Positions 1-5,865 of a stretch of 12,529 bases of DNA are shown here, in pieces; the first letter of the stretch is position 1; each line of letters opens with the position of its first letter. The stretch is from JASBZA01 sp964392065. Its GTDB lineage: Bacteria > Bacillota > Clostridia > Saccharofermentanales > Fastidiosipilaceae. The DNA lies in the NCBI GenBank assembly GCA_964392065.1, contig CAYMOG010000038.1, positions 1 to 12,529 on the forward strand, read 5' to 3'. The notes beneath the pieces are model-generated. The model saw only the letters and a list, made by a program, of their open reading frames with translations, was not told where the DNA came from and did no database searches. The position numbers and the translations under genes are program-made.

Positions 1-26
1 TTTATAATAGATATGATATTATATAC

Positions 27-90
27 TTTGCAATAACTGAAGAAACTGCAGTGGAAGTGGTAGCCTGGAAGTTTTCGCAGTTATTGCAAA
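27..90. repeat. Imperfect long inverted repeat (13-bp perfect outer arms)
   Basis: The arms TTTGCAATAACTG (27-39) and CAGTTATTGCAAA (78-90) are perfect reverse complements. After two mismatched positions the stem continues for about six pairs (42-47 with 70-75, one of them G-T), leaving a loop of about 22 bases. Neither strand has a T-run directly after the stem, so a simple intrinsic terminator is unlikely. It could be a structured RNA element, a protein-binding site or the remnant of a small repeat; the sequence does not decide between these. Confidence 0.6.
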
Positions 91-95
91 AGAGC

Positions 96-131
96 AGGCA
101 TTAAATAGGCAATGAGTAGGCATTAAACAGG
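96..131. repeat. Short direct repeat, 22-bp period
   Basis: AGGCATTAAA occurs at 96-105 and again at 118-127. In both copies it is followed by one variable base and AGG, so 13 of 14 positions match at a spacing of 22 bases. The copies then diverge. Two copies are too few to call an array; this may be a local duplication. No gene is seen in the whole stretch 1-202. Confidence 0.45.
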
Positions 132-145
132 TAGCAGGAGGCTAC
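131..145 (-). terminator. Weak stem-loop downstream of the minus-strand operon
   Basis: GTAGC (131-135) pairs with GCTAC (141-145) around a five-base loop. Read on the minus strand, the stem is followed by CTGTTTAATG, a short and poor T-tract. It could be a backup terminator for the TIM-barrel gene or an incidental hairpin. Confidence 0.25.
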
Positions 146-191
146 TGCCTTGGGAATTGTCTAATCAACCAGAATTTCAAGCAGGAAATAG

Positions 192-219
192 GAAACGAGC
201 CATTATTCTGGCTCGTTTC
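192..219 (-). terminator. Hairpin overlapping the stop codon of the TIM-barrel gene
   Basis: GAAACGAGCC (192-201) and GGCTCGTTTC (210-219) form a perfect 10-bp stem with an eight-base loop (202-209). On the minus strand the 5' arm encodes the last residues of the TIM-barrel protein and the TAA stop codon (203-205) lies in the loop. The stem is followed by CTATTTCCTG, a weak U-tract. The position at the end of a gene and the stem strength support a transcription terminator or 3'-end stabiliser; the poor T-run lowers certainty. Confidence 0.5.
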
Positions 220-967
220 TGGTTTCGGAGGCTTCGAAGGCCTCGAATTCGTTCATGGTCATGCCGTCGTGTGTATCCATGAAATCGGTACGCCGGTCTT
301 GGCGATACTTAACCATTTTTTCGCGGAAGAGTTCTGCGGTGGAGGGAGGCGTCCATGAGATCGCATTGGCTCCGGCGGCAATGACGCGTTGGATGCTTTC
401 GTCGGAGGAGCCACCTGTGGCGATGATAGGAATGTTGGGGTAGCGCTCGCGAATCCATTGCACCAGCTCAGGGGTTTCTTTGCCATTGGCAACGTTTAGA
501 ATATCGACGCCTGCTTCTAATTTGCCGTCGATGTCGTCATAGGAGGATACTACGGTGGCAATGATGGGGCAATCAACATAGGACTCAATTAAGTTTATGG
601 TTTCAATTGAAGTTGGTGAGTTTACGACTATGCCCATGGCGCCTCGGGCTTCGGCGAATTGTGCTATTGTTGCACTGCGTAGTCCTGCGGTTGTGCCGCC
701 ACCCACACCTGCGATCACAGGCTGACTGGCAACCGTGGTGATGGCTTCTATAATTGCGGGATGTGGTGTGTAGGGATAAACCGCCAACACAGCATCTGCG
801 TCTGTATAGCATATTGTTGCCACGTCGGTGCAAAAAATAAAGGATTTCAAACGTCGACCATAAATGCTAATGCCACTAGCGTCACGAATGACACTAGGGA
901 CATTAACTTGACTCGAACGCCGTAGAGAAGTACTTACTTCTGGTATGTTTTTCTTGGGCTTTCTCAA
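203..967 (-). CDS. Uncharacterised TIM-barrel protein, 254 aa
   Basis: The protein looks like a single (beta/alpha)8 barrel of the flavin- or phosphate-binding class (IMPDH, NanE and ThiG resemble it in outline). Visible features are strand-like segments ending in glycine-rich turns: GVGGGTT at 87-93, IIATVVSS at 135-142, and IIATGGSSDE at 181-190 followed by VIAAGANAISW at 195-205, the layout of a C-terminal phosphate-binding motif. Residues 37-52 (GRRLKSFIFCTDVATI) recall a conserved Firmicutes family often labelled only 'hydrolase'; that label comes from memory and no activity is established. The start is TTG, since no ATG or GTG lies before the conserved region, with a weak GAAAGAG six bases upstream. 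The TTG overlaps the stop of the flavodiiron gene as TTGA, which suggests translational coupling. The tail from about 228 is polar and acidic and is probably outside the barrel. Substrate and function are unknown. Confidence 0.8.
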   Translation of the reverse strand: MRKPKKNIPEVSTSLRRSSQVNVPSVIRDASGISIYGRRLKSFIFCTDVATICYTDADAVLAVYPYTPHPAIIEAITTVASQPVIAGVGGGTTAGLRSATIAQFAEARGAMGIVVNSPTSIETINLIESYVDCPIIATVVSSYDDIDGKLEAGVDILNVANGKETPELVQWIRERYPNIPIIATGGSSDESIQRVIAAGANAISWTPPSTAELFREKMVKYRQDRRTDFMDTHDGMTMNEFEAFEASETRNEPE

Positions 968-2181
968 GGCAGGCTCTTTCTAATTGCATCAGCAAAAGCT
1001 TCCAATTCAACTAACTGTTCTTGCGCCATAGCAGAAGTGACGGTTACGGGTTCTCCGACTTCAGTAATATTTTTACATGACTCTAATATTTCTTTTGCAA
1101 TCACTAATCCTCGACCACCCCAACTCTTGGCGGCAACATAAGATACGTGGCGGTTCTGGTAATTTAGCATTTTAACTTCTCTTAAGAGGGCATCCATCTT
1201 GGGGAAGAGCTCAGTGTTATAGTTCATGGCGAAGATTACAGCATGAGAATATTTAAACATATCTGAAATTACTTTAGAGATTTCAGATTCCGAAACATCA
1301 TGGACGCGAATTTCTGTAACACCTTTATCAGCTAATATGTGGGCCAAAGCATCTGCAACGTCATGGTTATTACCGTACATAGAACTATAGACAATGACAA
1401 CGCCATCAACTTCGGGTCGATAGCTAGACCAGGTGTCGTACTTATCGATAATATAGGCAACATCTTCTGGTGTCCGATACGCTAAGCCGTGAATAGGGCA
1501 GAGATAGTGGATTTCATGTTCTTTTGCCTTGGCTAGTAATTTTTGTACAGCGAGTCCTTGGCGTCCTACGATATTTGTATAATATCTTCTAACTTCATCT
1601 AACCACTTGTTTTCATAATCTACTTGGTCCGCGAATATATGACCTTCGAGGGCACGGAAGGATCCGAAAGCATCGGCAGAGAAGAGGGCCTTAGACTGAG
1701 GATCATAGGTTACTATGACTTCTGGCCAGTGTACATTAGGTGCTGCTATAAATGTAAGTGTTCTGCCGCCTAGATCCAGCGTATCGCCTTCGCCAACGAT
1801 AATAACTCGGCTATCGTATTGTACGGTGCTGTCTGGGTAGAATTGCTTGAGGAAATCTAAGCCCTTACTGCTGATGACCAATTGGGCGTCTGGATAAGTA
1901 ATCAAGACGTCATTGATGCTGGCACAATGGTCGGGCTCTACATGCTGGACAATGAAATAGTCGAGTGTTCTGTCGCCTAGAATCTCTGCTACGGCGCTAT
2001 TGTAGCTATCGCGAACCGCGTTATCGATGCCGTCGATGAGACACGTTTTCTCATCGAGAATGAGATAGGCATTATAGGAAATGCCCTCTGCCAATGTAAA
2101 CATATTTTCGAAGCGAGAAAGCCTTCGATCATTGCCACTTAAGTGATAGATGTCGTCCGTAATCAATCGTTTATAATACAT
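964..2181 (-). CDS. fprA: Flavodiiron protein (class A, FprA-type O2/NO reductase)
   Basis: Flavodiiron proteins are cytoplasmic enzymes of anaerobes that reduce O2 to water or NO to N2O, usually with electrons from rubredoxin. The 405-residue protein has a metallo-beta-lactamase-like domain (about 1-250) and then a flavodoxin domain (about 258-402). All expected diiron ligands are visible: H80, E82, D84 and H85 in HVEPDH, H151 in NVHWPE, D170 in SADAFG and H231 in CPIHG. The FMN phosphate loop is SSMYGNN at 266-272, and AAKSWGGRG (351-358) forms the second flavin loop. No rubredoxin or flavin-reductase domain is fused, so this is the short class A form. The frame is open up to TTG at 2190, with GTG at 2187; ATG at 2181 is preferred because GGTGA lies just before it and the protein then begins like its relatives. 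It is divergent from the purine operon and overlaps the next minus-strand gene by four bases. A TATGAT-like -10 is present on this strand (complement of 2232-2237), but no good -35 was found. Confidence 0.93.
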   Translation of the reverse strand: MYYKRLITDDIYHLSGNDRRLSRFENMFTLAEGISYNAYLILDEKTCLIDGIDNAVRDSYNSAVAEILGDRTLDYFIVQHVEPDHCASINDVLITYPDAQLVISSKGLDFLKQFYPDSTVQYDSRVIIVGEGDTLDLGGRTLTFIAAPNVHWPEVIVTYDPQSKALFSADAFGSFRALEGHIFADQVDYENKWLDEVRRYYTNIVGRQGLAVQKLLAKAKEHEIHYLCPIHGLAYRTPEDVAYIIDKYDTWSSYRPEVDGVVIVYSSMYGNNHDVADALAHILADKGVTEIRVHDVSESEISKVISDMFKYSHAVIFAMNYNTELFPKMDALLREVKMLNYQNRHVSYVAAKSWGGRGLVIAKEILESCKNITEVGEPVTVTSAMAQEQLVELEAFADAIRKSLP

Positions 2182-2215
2182 ATTCACCAAAATCCTTTAC
2201 CTTATTTGTTCTTCA

Positions 2216-2244
2216 TTGAAATTCAACTCTTATCATACTAAAAT
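2216..2244 (+). promoter_or_regulatory. Sigma-A-type promoter of the purine operon
   Basis: The -35 TTGAAA (2216-2221) and the -10 TAAAAT (2239-2244) each match consensus at five of six positions and are separated by exactly 17 bases. Transcription should start near 2250, giving a leader of about 31 bases to the purE ATG. That is too short for a purine riboswitch or an attenuator. The -35 sits in a small palindrome TTGAAATTCAA (2216-2226), a possible operator. No Bacillus-type PurBox was recognised. Confidence 0.65.
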
Positions 2245-2270
2245 AATTGTATTGTGGTTGTTAATTTTAC

Positions 2271-2277
2271 GAGGTGA
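2271..2277 (+). promoter_or_regulatory. Ribosome binding site of purE
   Basis: GAGGTGA is a strong match to the Shine-Dalgarno sequence and ends four bases before the ATG at 2282. It fixes the start of the first gene of the operon. Confidence 0.75.
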
Positions 2278-2281
2278 ATAG

Positions 2282-2782
2282 ATGAAAAAAGTTGCATTAA
2301 TTATGGGTAGTATAAGTGATTGGGAAAAGGTGAAGCCTGCGGTGGAAACTCTGGTGGCATGGGGTGTGCCCTATGAAGCACATGTGTTCTCAGCCCACAG
2401 GAGCCCTGAGGAAGCCAAGGCATTCACGAAACAAGCAAGACAAGAGGGCTATGGTGTTATCCTTGCCGCAGCAGGTATGGCGGCCCACTTAGCAGGAAGT
2501 ATTGCTGCCTCTACCACTTTGCCTGTCATAGGAATTCCTATAGAAGGCAAGCACTTCTCGGGCATGGATGCGCTCTTATCTACCGTGCAGATGCCTCCAG
2601 GTATCCCAGTTGCTACGGTAGCTGTGAATGGAGCGAAGAATGCAGCGCTTCTCGCTATTCAGATTCTAGGTGTCACCGATGAAGCTTTGGCCCAAGCCCT
2701 CGAGGAAGATAGAGAGCTCATGCGCCAGGGGGTCCTCGACAAGGATCGTGCCTTACAAGAGAAGTTGCAGGAATTATCTTAA
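2282..2782 (+). CDS. purE: N5-carboxyaminoimidazole ribonucleotide mutase (PurE, class I-like)
   Basis: PurE forms CAIR, the carboxylated imidazole intermediate of purine synthesis. Class I enzymes rearrange N5-CAIR made by PurK, whereas class II enzymes carboxylate AIR directly with CO2. At 166 residues the length is normal. The phosphate-binding start MGSISD is at 8-13, the catalytic-loop motif SAHRSP at 37-42 (H39), AAGMAAHLAG at 63-72, and QMPPGIPVATVA at 103-114. The AAHL motif and SAHR resemble class I rather than the SAHKT and SNALSG pattern of class II. The usual P of AAHLPG is A71 here, and the G of GGAAH is M66. No purK is found in the window, so the source of N5-CAIR is unclear. 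It is the first gene of the operon, and its TAA shares one base with the purF ATG (TAATG). Confidence 0.95.
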   Translation: MKKVALIMGSISDWEKVKPAVETLVAWGVPYEAHVFSAHRSPEEAKAFTKQARQEGYGVILAAAGMAAHLAGSIAASTTLPVIGIPIEGKHFSGMDALLSTVQMPPGIPVATVAVNGAKNAALLAIQILGVTDEALAQALEEDRELMRQGVLDKDRALQEKLQELS

Positions 2783-4206
2783 TGAGTGGTGTATTTGGAA
2801 TTTATAGCAAAAAGCGACGTGATGTAGCGAGACTTGCGTATTATGCGGCCTTCGCTTTGCAACATAGAGGGCAAGAATCCTGTGGGATTTCTGTAAATGA
2901 TGATGGTATTATCAAGACCTACAAGGATGTAGGGCTTATTAATGATGTCTTTACGAAAGAGGTCATGGAGAAGTTTGGACATGGGCACATGGCCTTATCT
3001 CATAATTTATATGGGAAGCAAATTCAAGCAACCCGCTTCAATGCTCAGCCGATGATGATTAATCATATGAAGGGTGCACTGGCTCTTGCTTTAAACGGTG
3101 CTATTTTGAATATTGCAGCTTTGCGCAAAGAATTGGAAGAAAAAGGCGTGATTTTTCATTCCATTGCGGAGGCAGAGGTCTTATCGGGTCAATTTATCCA
3201 GGAGAGACTTAAGAGTCCATCCATGGAAGAGGCGATTCTTAAGACCATGTATAAACTTAAGGGGGCTTATAGCTTCGTTATGATGACGCCTCAGAAATTA
3301 ATAGCAGCAAGGGATCCTTATGGTGTCAGGCCACTATGTGTTGGGCGGTTAGAGGATGGTTATATATTTGCTTCGGAGTCTTCTGCGATCTCGGCTATAG
3401 GTGGTGAATTTCTCCGAGATATAGAGCCTGGTGAAGTTCTTGTGGTGGAAGATGGCCTCCTAACATCTTATAAAGAACACTGCACCGACCAGAGAAAGGC
3501 GCTGTGCTGTTTCGAATATATTTATTTTGCCAGACCAGACTCTGTAGTCGAAGGGAACTCAATCCATGAGACTCGGATGAATCTAGGCCGGCTTCTAGCC
3601 CAAGCGCATCCTGTTGAAGCCGATGTTGTAATTGGTGTTCCAGATTCTGGTGTGAATGCAGCGATGGGTTATGCCGATGCTTCCGGAATTCCCTATGGAA
3701 TGGGATTCTTAAAAAATAAGTATATTGGACGTAGTTTCATCGCTCCCGAACAAGAACAACGTGAAATGCTCGTGCGCATTAAGCTCAATGCAATTGGCAG
3801 TACGGTTAAAGGTAAACGTGTAGTGGTGGTGGACGATTCCATTGTCCGGGGCGTTACGAGTGCTCGCTTCATTACATTACTGCGAGAGGCGGGAGCTACC
3901 GAGATTCACGTAAGAAGCTCTGCTCCTCCTTTCATCGCAGCATGTTATTATGGAACCGATATTGATTCTCCTGAGCACCTGATTGCTAGAAATCATAGTA
4001 ATGAGGAAATCGCGAACATGATTGGCGCGGATTCTGTTGAATTCTTGCCTGTAGAAGACATTGAAAATTCAGTGTTGTCCCCCTGTCCAGGCTTATGCAA
4101 GGCATGTTTCACGGAAGATTATCCTATTGACATAAGTCCCGCTCTAGAACCCATGGGCGAGAAAATATTACGAAGAATTCATGAGGGAGAGTTAAATAAT
4201 GGATAA
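2782..4206 (+). CDS. purF: PurF: amidophosphoribosyltransferase with degenerate glutaminase domain
   Basis: PurF makes phosphoribosylamine from PRPP, the first committed step, normally with ammonia cut from glutamine in its N-terminal Ntn domain and tunnelled to the C-terminal phosphoribosyltransferase. The C-terminal half is intact: flexible loop KNKYIGRSFI (311-320), PRPP motif VVVVDDSIVRG (347-357), and cysteines C242, C388, C439 and C442 at the positions of the Bacillus subtilis [4Fe-4S] ligands. The N-terminal half keeps the fold motif LQHRGQES (26-33) and N105-G106, but reads MSGVFGIY where relatives have CGVFGI, so the Cys1 nucleophile is Ser. GHVRY is GHMAL (68-72), which removes the Arg that holds the glutamine carboxylate, and SDTEV is AEAEV (129-133), Asp to Glu. 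There is no propeptide. The enzyme is therefore predicted to use ammonia directly or from a partner. The 474-residue length is normal and the frame is unbroken. The start follows AGGA inside purE. It overlaps purM by eight bases. Confidence 0.93.
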   Translation: MSGVFGIYSKKRRDVARLAYYAAFALQHRGQESCGISVNDDGIIKTYKDVGLINDVFTKEVMEKFGHGHMALSHNLYGKQIQATRFNAQPMMINHMKGALALALNGAILNIAALRKELEEKGVIFHSIAEAEVLSGQFIQERLKSPSMEEAILKTMYKLKGAYSFVMMTPQKLIAARDPYGVRPLCVGRLEDGYIFASESSAISAIGGEFLRDIEPGEVLVVEDGLLTSYKEHCTDQRKALCCFEYIYFARPDSVVEGNSIHETRMNLGRLLAQAHPVEADVVIGVPDSGVNAAMGYADASGIPYGMGFLKNKYIGRSFIAPEQEQREMLVRIKLNAIGSTVKGKRVVVVDDSIVRGVTSARFITLLREAGATEIHVRSSAPPFIAACYYGTDIDSPEHLIARNHSNEEIANMIGADSVEFLPVEDIENSVLSPCPGLCKACFTEDYPIDISPALEPMGEKILRRIHEGELNNG

Positions 4207-5269
4207 TAAGAGTGTAAATCAATCCTATTTAGATGCAGGTGTAAACCTAGAAGCCGGTTATGAATCGGTCCAAAGAATCAAAAGTCATATTGACAGGACG
4301 AAGCGGATGGAAGTTTTGTCCAATATAGGAGGATTCGGCGGTTTATTTCAGCCTAATCTGAGTGCATATGAAGAGCCGGTTTTAGTGAGTGGTACAGATG
4401 GTGTAGGTACGAAACTGAAATTGGCTTTTTTGTTGGACAAACATGACACGATAGGGCAAGACTGTGTTGCTATGTGCGTCAATGATATCGTCTGCGCAGG
4501 TGCTGAGCCTCTATTTTTCTTAGACTATATTGCTTGTGGCAAGAATCACCCAGAGAAAATTGAACAGATTGTCCGTGGTATTGCGGATGGTTTAGAACAA
4601 GCACACTGTGCCCTTATCGGTGGCGAAACAGCAGAGATGCCAGGATTTTATCCGGAAGATGAATACGATTTAGCAGGTTTTGCAGTAGGTGTTGTCGATA
4701 AGAAGAATATTATTACAGGTAACACTATTGAAGCTGGAGATGTTCTTATTGCATTGCCATCTTCTGGCGTGCATTCCAATGGGTTCTCGCTCGTACGTAA
4801 GATATTTGATTTGGATAATGAAGATAGAGCGCGTGTTTTAGACAAACTTACAGAAAATGTCAAGGGTACACCCATCCCATTAGGTGAAGCACTTCTTACC
4901 CCTACCAAAATTTATGTAGAACCTGTAAAACGCCTATCGGCGGCTCTGGCTATTAAAGGGATTAGTCATATTACGGGCGGTGGTTTCTACGAGAATATTC
5001 CTAGAATGCTTCCCGAACACAAGAATTTAAGAGCAAAAATCCAACAAGATGCGATACGAACACTTCCTCTGTTTGAGCATATCCAAGAGGCCGGAAACAT
5101 TAGTGATCAGGATATGTATAGTACTTTCAACATGGGTGTTGGTATGGTTATTTGTGTGGCAAAAGAAGACTTAACTCTTGCACTTGGCTTACTTCAAGAG
5201 GAAGGTGCTTATCAGTTGGGAAGTATAGAATCAGAAGTCCAAGAAGAAGAAGGTATCCTATGGATATAA
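4199..5269 (+). CDS. purM: Phosphoribosylformylglycinamidine cyclo-ligase (AIR synthetase)
   Basis: PurM closes the imidazole ring, converting FGAM and ATP to AIR. The 356-residue protein has the normal two-domain AIR-synthetase layout: VSGTDGVGTKLK at 63-74 for nucleotide binding, MCVNDIVCAGAEP at 92-104, GGETAEMPGFY at 141-151, and HITGGGFYENIPRML at 257-271 in the C-terminal domain. Nothing expected appears to be missing. The ATG lies eight bases inside the end of purF and follows a purine-rich GAGGGAGAG, which fits coupled translation. Its own stop overlaps the purN start by ten bases. Its substrate is made by PurL, encoded three genes downstream. Confidence 0.97.
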   Translation: MDNKSVNQSYLDAGVNLEAGYESVQRIKSHIDRTKRMEVLSNIGGFGGLFQPNLSAYEEPVLVSGTDGVGTKLKLAFLLDKHDTIGQDCVAMCVNDIVCAGAEPLFFLDYIACGKNHPEKIEQIVRGIADGLEQAHCALIGGETAEMPGFYPEDEYDLAGFAVGVVDKKNIITGNTIEAGDVLIALPSSGVHSNGFSLVRKIFDLDNEDRARVLDKLTENVKGTPIPLGEALLTPTKIYVEPVKRLSAALAIKGISHITGGGFYENIPRMLPEHKNLRAKIQQDAIRTLPLFEHIQEAGNISDQDMYSTFNMGVGMVICVAKEDLTLALGLLQEEGAYQLGSIESEVQEEEGILWI

Positions 5270-5865
5270 ATTCTCCTATAAGAATAGGCGTACTTGTTTC
5301 GGGTGGTGGGACGAATTTACAAGCCCTAATAGATAGTCAGAGAGAGAAAATCCTAAGAACTGGAGAAGTTTCACTTGTTCTATCGAGTTCTCGAAATGCC
5401 TACGCGCTTATACGCGCACAAGAAGCAGGTGTTCCAAGTATAGTTGCAGAAGGTTCAAGTAGAGAGGATATAATACTGCAAGCCGTGCGAGAGCATAATA
5501 TTAAGCTCTTAGTTTTGGCAGGCTATATAAAGATACTCTCTGAAGACTTCTTAGAACAAGTAGGGATTCCCGTTATTAACATTCATCCGTCTCTCTTACC
5601 TAAATATGGTGGTAAAGGTTATTACGGATTACGGGTCCATGAGGCCGTCCTAGCTAATCAAGAGAGTTATTCAGGAGCGACCGTACATTATGTAGATGCT
5701 ACGCCGGACGGTGGAGAAATTATTGCTCAAGAACAAGTCGAAGTTTACCCCGATGATACACCAGAGAGCTTACAGAAGCGTATTATGGAAAATGTTGAGT
5801 GGAAACTCTTGCCACAAGTAATAGAAGAATTAGCGAAAAAAATAAGAGATGAGGAAAGCCTATGA
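5260..5865 (+). CDS. purN: Phosphoribosylglycinamide formyltransferase (folate-dependent)
   Basis: PurN transfers a formyl group from 10-formyltetrahydrofolate to GAR, giving FGAR. With the start at 5260 the protein is 201 residues, the usual length. It opens with the phosphate-binding strand and loop RIGVLVSGGGTNLQALI (8-24). The catalytic residues are N107 and H109 in NIHPSLLPKY (107-116) and D150 in TPDGGEII (148-155). KGYYGLRVHEAV (119-130) follows the loop as in clostridial relatives. The frame is open further upstream (from 5152), but that extension lies wholly in purM and lacks family similarity, while ATG 5260 follows the purine-rich AAGAAGAAGAAGG. It overlaps purM by ten bases and purD by four. 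Confidence 0.96.
   Translation: MDINSPIRIGVLVSGGGTNLQALIDSQREKILRTGEVSLVLSSSRNAYALIRAQEAGVPSIVAEGSSREDIILQAVREHNIKLLVLAGYIKILSEDFLEQVGIPVINIHPSLLPKYGGKGYYGLRVHEAVLANQESYSGATVHYVDATPDGGEIIAQEQVEVYPDDTPESLQKRIMENVEWKLLPQVIEELAKKIRDEESL

Noticed and set aside
3..8. TATAAT as a promoter at the left edge
   Set aside because: The -35 region would lie outside the window, the stretch is generally AT-rich, and no gene start follows; nothing can be supported.
2245..2281. Possible purine riboswitch or attenuator before purE
   Set aside because: The leader from the predicted start site is about 31 bases, too short for a purine aptamer, and no conserved core or hairpin is seen.
2785..2787. PurF Ser as a sequencing error for Cys (AGT for TGT)
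   Set aside because: One base would restore Cys, but the Arg and Asp of the glutamine pocket are also changed and the loop around the Arg is altered, so the degeneracy is not a single error.
5152..5259. Upstream extension of purN
   Set aside because: The extra 36 residues lie in another frame of purM and do not resemble PurN; the ATG at 5260 has a purine-rich site and gives the normal family length.
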